Source: Flavobacteriales bacterium (GTDB taxonomy: Bacteria > Bacteroidota > Bacteroidia > Flavobacteriales_D > Crocinitomicaceae). Taken from it: a DNA stretch of 44,878 nucleotides. Made by a program: the position numbers and the translations under genes. How positions within the stretch are numbered: position 1 is the stretch's first letter; every line of letters starts with the position of its first letter. This document shows, in pieces, positions 15,825 to 25,995 of this stretch. Where the stretch lies: positions 1 to 44,878 of the forward strand of contig JABXHO010000013.1 of the NCBI GenBank assembly GCA_013373595.1, given 5' to 3'. The notes beneath the pieces were generated by a model. It had not been told where the DNA came from, made no database searches, and worked only from the letters and a program-made list of their open reading frames with translations.

Positions 15825-18800
15825 TTAACACAATTCCGAATCGATTCTCCTTAACAGTTTGAATTCCATCGATTGTTTCTTGGGAGATTCGAACTAATGT
15901 TCCATTTTCATCGTATTGATAGAATGTTGCGAAGTTCCTACTGTCATGGGTTGCTGTAATCCGCTGTTTGACAGGGTCAATCACCTGCGATTTCATTTCA
16001 CTATCGAAGGGGTGAATTCGAAGATCGTCATAGAAGATTTTATTGGATTCAAATCCTAAGAAGTGAAAATCAACCAAACTACCCGTTACAGTTAATGGGT
16101 CTACTTCGAAAATGATTTCTAAACGCTGCCAACCATCAATGATATTGGATCTGTTTGTTTCCAAAGGAATAACCGAACTTCCATCTATTTCAATTGAAAC
16201 ATTCGCTGCATTAAAGGTTGTCGGAAGATCTGGATTTTCTTCTTTTACCCAAACTGAAAGTACGTAACGGTTATCATCTTCATCATTGATCAGTTTAAAT
16301 CCATCCAATTCTTCGTCTGGAGCCAACACAAATGGAATTGTATGTGTCATGGAAACAGCTGGATTTCCATCCCACACTTCTGCGTAAAAATGTCCTTCAT
16401 TAGAGCTTGTTACAGCCATAGAATTTTTACCTGTATGTGCTTCATTTAATGCTACATTGATCGTTCCTCCATCTAGGTGTCTCTCCTGACAAGGGAATTC
16501 AACGAATGTTCCTGTTCCATCTAGAACACCATTGGTCTCATAATCCTCAAAGCCATCAAATGCCACTTCTTGATATCTCGCATTGACCGCATTGTATGTT
16601 GAATAACTGTGATTATATCCAATTCCTGCAGTCGAGTAAACCTCAAGTGGGTTCTTCGATTCAAGCCCTACTCCAAATTCATCATAAACAGTTGCCTCAC
16701 CGTTTTGAATCCAATCTTGATAAGGGTCTGCTGCGGTGTATCCCGTTCGAGTTGGATCATTAATTGCTAACCATTCGCCATCTTGATTTTGCCAAAATGG
16801 TTGGTACTCAGTTAAACAACCGTCCACTCTACTATTATCGGCACTGTAATCTCGCTTACCATCAAAGCTATAGGTGTGTTTTAGTTTCCATTGTCCTTTG
16901 ATATTGCGCGTGTATGGATTCAACTGCGATCCCACATTTACACACGTTCCGCCTAATTTGGCATCCTCAAACAATTCAATACCAGAAATGTTGATCACTT
17001 TTTCATGTGGATATTCATCGTAGTAAGGTGAAATACCTAGATCAGGCCCAATCAAAGAAGAAACGTTAGCCATTGACACATCTGTAGCATTCTTATTTCC
17101 TGGATCTATAACTTTGAACCTGTAAATGGTCCCTGCAGTTGGATTAAACAATACTCCATCCTTATCTGCTAAATAGAGCTCTTCTGTTGCTTCGTTTTCA
17201 ATCACCCAAAAATCACTTACGTATGTTGATATGCCTGGAACAATTGGAGCTGGAGCCACTTCAAAGACACTGAGACGATCTCCAGGATTAAAGTAGGTTT
17301 CTTCGCCTGCATCAATTACTGCATCAGCTCCCGTTATATTGGAGCGTATCACTCGAGCATTTTCAGAATCCTGTCCGAGTTCTTTATACTTCCAGTAAGC
17401 TGGATAATTGTAGTCGTACATTTTTCGTGTACCAGGCCCTTTCTCAGGTATAACTTCCGTGACAATTGCTGCCCCAGACATTGCATCGTATAATAAATTT
17501 GTTGTGTACTTACTTCTTCCGTTATCCTCAACGAAAACCGTATCAATGATGCCTGATTGGTATGTTATTTTTGTTGTTAACGAAGTGTATATAGTATTCT
17601 CGAATGTACTAGCTCCTGGATAAGCTGACGGAACAACCTGGAATGGCAATGTCACATCTGCTTGAGCTTTTAATGATACCGAGCTAAAGTTTGATTCTGA
17701 TTTATTGAGGAAGGTTAAGAAATCCGAATGCTGTCCAATGATTCTTTTATTATCTAAAGAACCATCAGTTAAAATGGTTGGCAACTCGTTCTTTAATTCC
17801 CCATCCGTTGCGTGATACATGTGTCTCATGGAATAAATAACTGATCCATTTTGAGAGTAAACTGTCTTCGCTTTGAATTTTCCGTGCATGTCGTTTGTTA
17901 CAATATTTACACCGTATGAAAGTCCAAAACGACGTTTGCTAATACCTGCAATACCCAACAAACCAGGCTTTCTCAACTCTGTTCCTTGCTCAATATTCGT
18001 ATGACTAATTCGAACTGGATAATCTTTTGCCGTGTAGAACTGATGATCCGTGTAACCAGGCACCATAGCATTCAATCCTGAATAGGAAATACTTCTCACC
18101 CTAACATTCGAGTATCCAACGCTTGCTGTGGCATACACTTCTTCATTTAAAGGAAATTCAGTATAGAACTCTTCTGAAGGAGCCTTCTTTTGATTATGTG
18201 TAAAGAATTTAGGTCGGCGTAATGCAATTTCATCACCTCCGCTCGCAATTGGTTCATATGTCGCTACACCACTGCTTTCTTCTGAATCGGATTCTGTGTA
18301 GTCGTATAAAAGACCATACTCTGCTCCATTTTCACTCGGCACACTCTCATTCCAATTGTCGAACATTCGAATTTCACTTACACGGTGTCCTCCTCCAATT
18401 TTCACTCCGTTTCCAGGTCGCATTCGTACCCAGCATTTGGTATCTGACTTATCTAAATCTCCGTTTGGATCAATTACTGCTCGAGATCCAAAACCTGTAT
18501 TTCTCATCATGTGATAAATCGATCGAACACTCTTCATGTTCTTCTTATGATTCTTTGAATCGTCGCTTAAGTCTGGTTCTGTTTCACCAGCTTCCAAATC
18601 AACACCATCGCAGTTAATCAAATCATCCTTGGCATAGATCGCTTGTAAGTCATCTTCGGGATACAGAACAAGAGGAAGAGCTTCTTTTATTAATCGCCAT
18701 GCTGCACGACTTACAGGACTTGTAACACCTTTCGTCGGCTTTCCAGCGTCTAGATCTTCAGGTTTTACCTGATAAATTACTCTGTCCCATATGCCTGGAG

Positions 18801-21800
18801 AACTTTCTAAAAGGCGCCAACCTTCATTTACCAGTTTGGCATACCCCTGAACATATTCATAGACATCGGGATCAATAATACCATCGTTGTGTGGAGCTAA
18901 ATTCAACAATGCATTGAAATAGAGGTATCGATTATTGCCGTATGATGTTGGTAGATAATCATTTTCGAATATTGCGTGTGCTTCCAAATCAGTTCCATAA
19001 ATATTATCTTCAAGGTTTACCAACATATAGAAATACTCTTGATCTTTATTGTCTGGATCAAAAATCGCATCCGAAAAATCACCTGAGGTCAACGTCGCCA
19101 ATTCTGACTCCTCTGAAGCATAGAAGCCTTCCAATCTGAACATCCGTGTCGCTTCTGCATCTTGAATGTACTTGTACTGATCAGCTTCATATTTGATTTC
19201 TATTCTACTTCCTGTTGGTAGATCAATAGAAGTTAATTTCCATTTTTTTGCGTCAGCGTTTGCTTGAGCTACGTTTTGATTCGTGTAAGGATATTCATTG
19301 TTATCGAGTGTGCTTAGTGCATCATGACTAATACTACCTCCTGTTTGATAATTTCCCCAACGGTCGACTTGGGATGGATTATAGCTAGCATTGTGTGCAT
19401 AATCGAATTTGTATTTGTGTAGCTTTCCTTCTGGAGAATCGTGACCCGTGAAATACACATTTTTCAAAGTCAATTTTCCACCTCCCGTTGAGTTGTCTGG
19501 TGTACCCGGACATAATTCATAATCGTATTCAAAGTGAGCGGTTTTGACTGGTTTTTCGCCACGCTCTTTCCCTTGACGAGTATACAAACGGATTTCATCC
19601 AGTTTTTGAGCGGGATCAGTAAGCAAATGAGAACCGTTCTCACCATTTACACCGTATGCATCGTCACGATCAGAATAACTGAATTCTGCAATAAAATTCT
19701 TTGTTTCAATTGAATGGATTAACCAGTCATCGCGTTTTCCGTAGACATAACTCCCCATATCGTCCAATGGGTTTGACTTAAATCCTTCGTTGTATATAGC
19801 TTTTCCTAATTCAAAGGGAAAACGCCATTCCGTCTCACCATTGAATGCATAGTTAATTTTAGTATAACTACCATAATCATCGGGAGTTGGTCCATTCCCG
19901 GTTAAATCCACGAAGTTATCGGATAATTGTTCTGTGAGTAAGTAGGATGTAGCGTGCGCTGGTACGTGATTCTTTAAATAGAAGTTATTATCTCCACGAT
20001 CGTTATTTAATGAGTTATCTACCCCAGGTGCAAATGACACCAATCCATCAGAACCTACAATCGGATCTGTAACTCCCTCATCTTTGTTAATGCTCGAAAC
20101 GTTAAAGCTTACTTGATCCGTTTCATTGATTACAGGGATTCCATACACTTGCTTAAATCCTCCCGTACCAATCAAGGTGAGTTGTCCGATGTGGTGATCA
20201 GGAAACTTCGCAGCATCTAAGGAACGATCTATTACAGTTGTTCCAAGATAGTCTCCATTCTCATAACTAAAGTTATTGAGCGTGTAACTGGTCATGTCAT
20301 CCTTCCCTGACAATTTGAGCTCACGATTTGATTCATTTATCAATACTTCATTCTGATTCCTCCGTTCAACTTGATAGTATTCATTTGCACTAGGCAAGTA
20401 TAAGGGCGCTCCATTATCGGATGTCATACTTCCGTACCCAACGATTTCACCACCTTCCTTTCCTATGGTCTGTCTTAACGGTTTTTCATCATTCATACCA
20501 TAGTAGCGAGCATTTGATGATGAGCCACGATTGTTTACTTTTTGTAAAAGAACATTCTCATACTTTCCGTTTTCCTCTGCCGTTCCTACTCCGAAAGGTA
20601 AGTTTTCCTCAAAAGCAAAATCAGGGCCTGCGCCAGAAGCGTCACTTAAGGGATTGTTGTCCAACCAATTTCCAGAAGTTGTATTATTCCAGCTATAATT
20701 GATGTTCACACCAACTTCAAAAGCAGGGCCTCCGACTCCTACATCTCCACCTAATGCGGTTGCATCTCCATCACTTTTTGTTGTAGGATTCTTCACATAG
20801 CCGGCATCATTTCTGATTGCACGAAACATTCCTGCTCCCGAAACAATGAAGTAATCGTTTGTTGGTAATGGCGTATTGACTGAGCTTACCTTTTCATGTA
20901 CTTCCCCGAGGTGTATATTAAAATCTTGAATCGCATTTGAAGCATATCCGTTTTGCTGATTCATATATCCAAAAGCTGGCTGACTTTTAACATTTTCCTT
21001 TAGACAGACTGTTGATTTCGTTCTAGAGTAAGCTCCGTGGAGCGCTGTAATGACAAATGGTAGTTCGGCACCAGCGGCAACGTCGAGAGTCCAAGACTTA
21101 TTATCAAATTCGAAGGAAGCAGTTGGAGTATATGATTGCATACCCAAGGAGAAAGTTCCATTTAATGAAAGACCTAAATGTCCAATGGAATTACTTGCTG
21201 TGTATCCAAAGTTGGTATTTAAACTGGACCCATATAAACTATTTCGGCTCAACCCAAGTGAAGAAGAATACCTCCCCTCTTTCCCTAGCCCAATAGATAG
21301 CGCTACATTTGTTGACAATCCTGATTTCGAAGAAGAATTTAAGCCTCCATTCACAAATGCTTTTGGTCCTGAACCTTTTAAATCCTTTCCAATTCCAAAA
21401 GAACCAGATCCACCAATTGAACTTTCATTTCCATTGTAGTTATTGAAAGAATAGCCAACCTTAATTCCAGCGTCTACTCCGATATCACCTTTATCTCCTA
21501 ACATGTCTACTCCAACAAACTCTGCATTTAGCGCAAAATCGTTTGAAATAGTCAGTTGCGGTCGTAAATTCATGGTTGTCGTGATCAGGTCTCCATTGAA
21601 ATCATCCGGAATTCCCCTTACCACACGATTGATTGCCCCTGTACTCAGACTCCATCCAAGCCCTACCATCGAAGCTTGTTGATCCATTGTAACGTTTGCA
21701 TCGTAGCTTAATGTTAACGGATATCCTCCAACATTCATCAATGGAATTGAATAGCTAAAGTCTCCAGTAGCTAAATCAACAAACTCACTGCTCGCTGCAG

Positions 21801-22068
21801 ATCCTTGATAGTTCGCATCCGTAGGACCTCCTACACCGCTGACGGCCTGTTGAATTTCTGATTTAACTCCCTCTAGATTTCTATCTAATGCAGGAACGGC
21901 TCCTTTGATCGAAGACATCAGTTCTGCCGAATAATTGGTCGGCGTATTGGGTGCAATAGTTTCTGCATGATGAATTTCAGCAAAAGAAGTCATTGGGAAT
22001 AAAAAGCTTGGAATAATCCCAATAGCTACCCATTTGGTAACAAAGTGGTTTCTGATTTTTTGAAGCAT
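15817..22068 (-). CDS. giant SpvB/TcB-like Rhs partner protein
   Basis: 2083 aa with a signal-like N-terminus (a hydrophobic stretch ending FLFPMTSFAE). Residues about 85-150 carry an SpvB/TcB-type opening: ATGDFSYSIPLMNVGGYPLTL, then LSYDANV, then VGLGWSLSTGAINR. In Tc toxins this part begins the B half of the Rhs shell. A Gly/Ser-rich, beta-strand-rich stretch follows (about 190-330). Near the C-terminus is a jelly-roll-like domain ending in FYDDLRIHPFD, then a YD-like end (FATFYQYDENGTLVRISQE). There is no RHS core and no cleavage motif, so it cannot be a complete Rhs toxin on its own. The next gene overlaps its stop by 8 bp, which argues for coupled translation and a two-chain shell. The leader contains repeated TGACAT motifs and a 12-bp element shared with the upstream regulator gene. 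Confidence 0.85.
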   Translation of the reverse strand: MLQKIRNHFVTKWVAIGIIPSFLFPMTSFAEIHHAETIAPNTPTNYSAELMSSIKGAVPALDRNLEGVKSEIQQAVSGVGGPTDANYQGSAASSEFVDLATGDFSYSIPLMNVGGYPLTLSYDANVTMDQQASMVGLGWSLSTGAINRVVRGIPDDFNGDLITTTMNLRPQLTISNDFALNAEFVGVDMLGDKGDIGVDAGIKVGYSFNNYNGNESSIGGSGSFGIGKDLKGSGPKAFVNGGLNSSSKSGLSTNVALSIGLGKEGRYSSSLGLSRNSLYGSSLNTNFGYTASNSIGHLGLSLNGTFSLGMQSYTPTASFEFDNKSWTLDVAAGAELPFVITALHGAYSRTKSTVCLKENVKSQPAFGYMNQQNGYASNAIQDFNIHLGEVHEKVSSVNTPLPTNDYFIVSGAGMFRAIRNDAGYVKNPTTKSDGDATALGGDVGVGGPAFEVGVNINYSWNNTTSGNWLDNNPLSDASGAGPDFAFEENLPFGVGTAEENGKYENVLLQKVNNRGSSSNARYYGMNDEKPLRQTIGKEGGEIVGYGSMTSDNGAPLYLPSANEYYQVERRNQNEVLINESNRELKLSGKDDMTSYTLNNFSYENGDYLGTTVIDRSLDAAKFPDHHIGQLTLIGTGGFKQVYGIPVINETDQVSFNVSSINKDEGVTDPIVGSDGLVSFAPGVDNSLNNDRGDNNFYLKNHVPAHATSYLLTEQLSDNFVDLTGNGPTPDDYGSYTKINYAFNGETEWRFPFELGKAIYNEGFKSNPLDDMGSYVYGKRDDWLIHSIETKNFIAEFSYSDRDDAYGVNGENGSHLLTDPAQKLDEIRLYTRQGKERGEKPVKTAHFEYDYELCPGTPDNSTGGGKLTLKNVYFTGHDSPEGKLHKYKFDYAHNASYNPSQVDRWGNYQTGGSISHDALSTLDNNEYPYTNQNVAQANADAKKWKLTSIDLPTGSRIEIKYEADQYKYIQDAEATRMFRLEGFYASEESELATLTSGDFSDAIFDPDNKDQEYFYMLVNLEDNIYGTDLEAHAIFENDYLPTSYGNNRYLYFNALLNLAPHNDGIIDPDVYEYVQGYAKLVNEGWRLLESSPGIWDRVIYQVKPEDLDAGKPTKGVTSPVSRAAWRLIKEALPLVLYPEDDLQAIYAKDDLINCDGVDLEAGETEPDLSDDSKNHKKNMKSVRSIYHMMRNTGFGSRAVIDPNGDLDKSDTKCWVRMRPGNGVKIGGGHRVSEIRMFDNWNESVPSENGAEYGLLYDYTESDSEESSGVATYEPIASGGDEIALRRPKFFTHNQKKAPSEEFYTEFPLNEEVYATASVGYSNVRVRSISYSGLNAMVPGYTDHQFYTAKDYPVRISHTNIEQGTELRKPGLLGIAGISKRRFGLSYGVNIVTNDMHGKFKAKTVYSQNGSVIYSMRHMYHATDGELKNELPTILTDGSLDNKRIIGQHSDFLTFLNKSESNFSSVSLKAQADVTLPFQVVPSAYPGASTFENTIYTSLTTKITYQSGIIDTVFVEDNGRSKYTTNLLYDAMSGAAIVTEVIPEKGPGTRKMYDYNYPAYWKYKELGQDSENARVIRSNITGADAVIDAGEETYFNPGDRLSVFEVAPAPIVPGISTYVSDFWVIENEATEELYLADKDGVLFNPTAGTIYRFKVIDPGNKNATDVSMANVSSLIGPDLGISPYYDEYPHEKVINISGIELFEDAKLGGTCVNVGSQLNPYTRNIKGQWKLKHTYSFDGKRDYSADNSRVDGCLTEYQPFWQNQDGEWLAINDPTRTGYTAADPYQDWIQNGEATVYDEFGVGLESKNPLEVYSTAGIGYNHSYSTYNAVNARYQEVAFDGFEDYETNGVLDGTGTFVEFPCQERHLDGGTINVALNEAHTGKNSMAVTSSNEGHFYAEVWDGNPAVSMTHTIPFVLAPDEELDGFKLINDEDDNRYVLSVWVKEENPDLPTTFNAANVSIEIDGSSVIPLETNRSNIIDGWQRLEIIFEVDPLTVTGSLVDFHFLGFESNKIFYDDLRIHPFDSEMKSQVIDPVKQRITATHDSRNFATFYQYDENGTLVRISQETIDGIQTVKENRFGIVLND

Positions 22069-22109
22069 AATTAACTTTTAATAGTGCGTTATGCCTTCTT
22101 AACAACCGG

Positions 22110-22121
22110 AGTAAAATAAAC
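22110..22121 (-). promoter_or_regulatory. 12-bp element shared with the regulator leader (possible -7 region)
   Basis: On the coding strand this reads GTTTATTTTACT, 42 bp before the Rhs start codon. The identical 12 bases occur at 25811-25822 before the hybrid regulator gene. The TATTTTAC part resembles a weak Bacteroidota TAnnTTTG element. That it is a promoter is inference. Confidence 0.5.
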
Positions 22122-22186
22122 AGTGGTTACGTATTGAAGGCCAATTTGAAATGGTTCGTTCCATGAAACATCTCTAGACGTACTTC

Positions 22187-22250
22187 AAATGTCTTCAAAA
22201 AGGACTTACACCATGTCAACAAATGTCATTGCTTCGTAAATAAATGTCAT
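22187..22250 (-). promoter_or_regulatory. phased direct repeats TGACAT(TT), candidate regulator-binding sites
   Basis: Reading the coding strand, TGACAT occurs at 22249-22244, 22228-22223 and 22218-22213, with a fourth related GACATTT at 22193-22187. Two steps are 21 and 10 bp, that is two turns and one turn of the helix, so those three copies face the same side. They lie 120-180 bp upstream of the Rhs start and directly downstream of the AraC-type regulator gene. Confidence 0.5.
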
Positions 22251-22298
22251 AACAAGCTACTGTTTAACGCTTTAAAAGCATAAATAATTTATTAAAAA

Positions 22299-25200
22299 TT
22301 ACTCTTTCTCTAAGATACTTTTACGAAAATCAGTTGGCGTCATCTCAAACTGCTCCTTAAACGCCTTGTAAAAAGCCTGCCGATTATTGAACCCAGACAA
22401 TTCTGAAACTTCAATTATCGAGATGCGTTCATCTGCTAATAAAGTGGCCGCTTTTTTCAACTTGACAGATTTAATGAATTGCGAAGCACTATTCCCCGTC
22501 AGGGATTTAAGTTTTTGATGGACACTGTTTCTATTGAGTGCAAGCGCCCTGCAGAATTTCTCCACATTGAATTCGGAATTCTCCATATTTTCTTCCACTA
22601 TCTTGGTTGCCTTCTTCAAGAATTCCTGGTCTAAGGAAGTGAAAGTGATTTCTTCGGGCATCAAAAAGACATTCTTCGAAAAACGTTTTTTTAATTTTTC
22701 GCGTTGCTCGATGAGATTCTTAACGCGAATTCTGAGCTCCTTAGGGCTAAATGGCTTCGTGAGGTAGTCGTCCGCTCCGACCTCAAGCCCTGCAATTTTA
22801 TCATGTCCTGCGGATTTGGCCGTTAGTAGGATAATCGGAATGTGCGAAGTAGCAAATTCCTCCTTCAGCGTTTTCGTTAGCTCTGTTCCGTCCACTTTGG
22901 GCATCATGATATCGCTTATGATCAAATCGGGCTGTTGTTCCTTCGCCAGAGCAATCCCCTCTTCTCCATCATCTGCAAGCAGTATTTGGTATTGGCTCGA
23001 AAGCATACCTTGGAGCAAGTTTTGTACTTCGAGATTGTCCTCTACGATCAAAAGTGTGTGTCCTTCCTGAATACCCATTTCGACCTCCTTCAACTCGGGG
23101 AAATGCACTGATTCCTCTACTATAATTGGTTGCCCCGTTTCATAGGATGTCGGGAAAGCAAGTGAAAGCAACACTCCTCCATCCACGTTTTCTGCGGAAA
23201 TAGTTCCATCGTGCAACTCGATAATTTTCTTACAGAACGACAAACCAATTCCGTAACCAGAATAATCCTGTTCATTCGAGCGAGCATATCGATCAAAAAT
23301 GAATGGAAGGAATTGATCATCTATATTTTCTCCCGAATTAAAGACGCTAATTTTCAATTGACTTTCTGGCTCCTTCAACTCAACATTCAAAGAAATCTTA
23401 CCATTTTTTGGCGTGTGATGGAAGGCATTTTTCAAGAGATTATTGAGTACCATTTTTAGGCGGTAATCGTCTCCAGTAACTATATATTGCTTTTCAGGAA
23501 GATTGGATTTCAGTTCAATATCTTTCTGTTTCAGAATAGGCTCGAAATTAAATTGCAACTTCTGAATGAACGAATCTAAACTGAAGACCTTTTTTGATAA
23601 TACTGCTTCTCCGGCATCTAATCGCGATAGTTCGAGAATCTCATCTACCATTTCAAGGAGGTGATTCGCATTTCGCTTGATGACTTCAAGGGACTGTTTG
23701 TTTTCCTCGTCGACACTATCCATTAACTCTTCTACAGGAGCATTAATTAAGGTAAGTGGAGTTCTAAACTCGTGGGAAATATTGGCGAATAATTGATTTT
23801 TTAACTCGATAGACCGTTTGGATTCCTCTGCCTTTAATCTTTCGATTTCTCGTTGGTTTTCTAATGCTTTTCTTTCAAGTTCTTTCTTTAGTAGTGCGTC
23901 TTTTGCTCGACGTGAAACAGACAAAACAATTACGCCCAACAACACGATTGAAACAACAAGGAAGATTATGTATAGTCTTCTCGTTTCTAATTTGTTTTCT
24001 TTTATCTCTAGATCATTCTTTTGCTCTAAACCTTCAATATGGAGTTTCTGAATCTCTGATTCTTTTTGGGATAATTCATACTTAGATTGCAATCGTTCTA
24101 GTTTCAGTTCATCTTCGCTTCTGTAAGACTCTTCGGTATACTTAACCCCTTTCTTGTTATACTCCATTGCCCTCTTCAATTGGCCCTTCATTTCATAGAT
24201 ATCTGCTAAAATGAAACATACTTTCGCGTTGAATTCATATTGCTTTTCTGATGTGCGGCTCAAGTATTTCTCTAATAAGGAAAGTGCAACGTCATAATTA
24301 CCAAGATTGTACATCAACCTACCTTCATGGTATTCGAAATTGTTATATCTTGACAAGAGGAAATCATTATTATACGTTTTAGAAATATATTCGTATTGTT
24401 TTTTTGCCTCGTCGAACTTTTCAGAATCAATCAATACTGATAGTATTCTTAGATCGTTCAAAATTCTATCTCCACTTGAATGCCCCTTTAAAACTCTTGC
24501 CCCTTCTCGATATGAATACAAAGCACTATCTAAATCTCCCTTAGCCTCAAACAAGGAACCTTTCGAAAAATATACATTACCAAGGATGTTCTCATTTGCA
24601 TAACTTTTCTCCCTTGCATTGGCCCACTCAAACATTTGGGAGATTATCTCCTCTGCTTCATCTAACCGTTTCGATTTCAATAAAAAATTTATCAGAAAAA
24701 ACTGTGTTCTGTAGATACCATCTTCATCGCCATTCTGCTTCGCTAATTCAAGAGCATGGAAGATATGATCAATCCCTTTATTGTACTCACCTTTATTAAT
24801 CCAAGCAACTCCCATTTCTTTCGAAAGAATTCGCTCTTTCTCCCTGTGGTTAGTTTGTTTAGCGAGTCTTAAAGCAATTTTACCTGTTACCAACATCGAA
24901 TCGTATTCGGCAGCATACAAAAAAGTACGAACCTTTTGTTGATACAATAGCATTTCATGATTTTTACTTCCCCATTTTTTTGCACAAGAAATTCCCTGAT
25001 CTAAGTAGAACAACGAACTATCAATTTTGCGAATTGGAGCAAACTGCATGCCCAGTGTGCGATATACCTCACACTCCAGACTTGGAAGCTTTAATCTTAA
25101 CGCGTCATCTAAACTTAAAAAGGCACTATCATGAGATGCGGGCGTTCCATTTATAGGCAACACACTCATTAACCGTATTTTAGCAAGTAATTCCTGATCC

Positions 25201-25790
25201 TTTTCGCGACTTGCGAGAACCCGTGCTGAATCTAATAGGTATACATCATCACTCCAATCTCTCATGTAATCTCTGTAATCCATTCTGGTGTAGTAAGCCA
25301 GGGATAAATTGCGTTCATCACCAGACAGTTTCGCCAACTCCATTAACTCATCAACATCTACTACTGTATTGTTCCAACCCGCTATGAACTCCTTAATTTC
25401 AATCCTTAGATAACACGAACGTACGGCTTCTCTATAGTACTTTTTACTCTTAAACCAATCTTCACATTTCTCAACTCTCTCGTACAACTCATCACTCGCT
25501 CCCTTTCTCAAAAAATCAATCCCAGAAAGCGTCAATAGAGCGATATTCTTCTCATACTCTAACCCAGATTCTTCCTTCACCAAATCATAAGCCTCCTCGG
25601 CATAAATCTGCGCTGTATCCAATTGGATATTTCGATACTCTTCTGCTTGTTCAATCTTCGTTTCAAAAGCTTGCTTGAGCTCTTTTACCTGTTGATGTTG
25701 ATAATCTTGATAGAAATAAATAGCGGCAAACGTGATCAGTCCCAAAATGACTAGTATCACGAGGACTTTGGTCTTCTTTGAAAAGTGCAT
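22299..25790 (-). CDS. hybrid sensor histidine kinase/response regulator with TPR sensor and AraC output
   Basis: 1163 aa. In order: an N-terminal membrane segment (about 9-27); a long alpha-helical TPR region; a second membrane segment at about 602-622 (LYIIFLVVSIVLLGVIVLSV); a coiled coil; and HisKA with the H-box ISHEFRTPLTL at about residue 671. HATPase_c follows (NLLKNAFHHTP, then GYGIGLSFCKK). The REC domain (about 908-1025) has its acceptor Asp in SDIMMPKVDG near residue 960 and a conserved Lys in LTKPF. The protein ends in a two-helix AraC HTH (about 1060-1163; EFNVEKFCRALALNRNSVHQK and ISIIEVSELSGFNNRQAFYKA). It resembles Bacteroidota one-chain two-component regulators, but the sensor is TPR rather than the Reg_prop propeller typical of polysaccharide loci. 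It lies 230 bp upstream of the Rhs operon on the same strand and shares a leader element with it, so it probably controls that operon. Confidence 0.92.
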   Translation of the reverse strand: MHFSKKTKVLVILVILGLITFAAIYFYQDYQHQQVKELKQAFETKIEQAEEYRNIQLDTAQIYAEEAYDLVKEESGLEYEKNIALLTLSGIDFLRKGASDELYERVEKCEDWFKSKKYYREAVRSCYLRIEIKEFIAGWNNTVVDVDELMELAKLSGDERNLSLAYYTRMDYRDYMRDWSDDVYLLDSARVLASREKDQELLAKIRLMSVLPINGTPASHDSAFLSLDDALRLKLPSLECEVYRTLGMQFAPIRKIDSSLFYLDQGISCAKKWGSKNHEMLLYQQKVRTFLYAAEYDSMLVTGKIALRLAKQTNHREKERILSKEMGVAWINKGEYNKGIDHIFHALELAKQNGDEDGIYRTQFFLINFLLKSKRLDEAEEIISQMFEWANAREKSYANENILGNVYFSKGSLFEAKGDLDSALYSYREGARVLKGHSSGDRILNDLRILSVLIDSEKFDEAKKQYEYISKTYNNDFLLSRYNNFEYHEGRLMYNLGNYDVALSLLEKYLSRTSEKQYEFNAKVCFILADIYEMKGQLKRAMEYNKKGVKYTEESYRSEDELKLERLQSKYELSQKESEIQKLHIEGLEQKNDLEIKENKLETRRLYIIFLVVSIVLLGVIVLSVSRRAKDALLKKELERKALENQREIERLKAEESKRSIELKNQLFANISHEFRTPLTLINAPVEELMDSVDEENKQSLEVIKRNANHLLEMVDEILELSRLDAGEAVLSKKVFSLDSFIQKLQFNFEPILKQKDIELKSNLPEKQYIVTGDDYRLKMVLNNLLKNAFHHTPKNGKISLNVELKEPESQLKISVFNSGENIDDQFLPFIFDRYARSNEQDYSGYGIGLSFCKKIIELHDGTISAENVDGGVLLSLAFPTSYETGQPIIVEESVHFPELKEVEMGIQEGHTLLIVEDNLEVQNLLQGMLSSQYQILLADDGEEGIALAKEQQPDLIISDIMMPKVDGTELTKTLKEEFATSHIPIILLTAKSAGHDKIAGLEVGADDYLTKPFSPKELRIRVKNLIEQREKLKKRFSKNVFLMPEEITFTSLDQEFLKKATKIVEENMENSEFNVEKFCRALALNRNSVHQKLKSLTGNSASQFIKSVKLKKAATLLADERISIIEVSELSGFNNRQAFYKAFKEQFEMTPTDFRKSILEKE

Positions 25791-25810
25791 AAGGTTAAGT
25801 AATTGTGGTA

Positions 25811-25822
25811 AGTAAAATAAAC
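25811..25822 (-). promoter_or_regulatory. 12-bp element shared with the Rhs leader
   Basis: Coding-strand GTTTATTTTACT, 21 bp before the hybrid regulator start codon and identical to the element before the Rhs operon. A TTG 17 bp upstream could be the -33 box. Further upstream (25903-25918) lies the perfect hairpin TAAGCT-GGGA-AGCTTA. Otherwise the 25791-26000 stretch holds no recognisable feature. Confidence 0.45.
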
Positions 25823-25995
25823 CAAACGTGTGATTACAAGTAGAATCTAACTATTCGCAATTATAAATAAAGATTGATACATCATCAAACCAAAAAAGTG
25901 TATAAGCTGGGAAGCTTAAGCAAAAACGTCTATCTTTCAAGGGTTTAATAAAGAAGATTAAACGTATTTTCGAAGGATATAACCTTTAACTTAAC

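Noticed and set aside
9026-22000. Many 60-130 aa frames opposite the Rhs genes
   Set aside because: They are shadows of two very long, clearly coding frames and show no domain or signal of their own.
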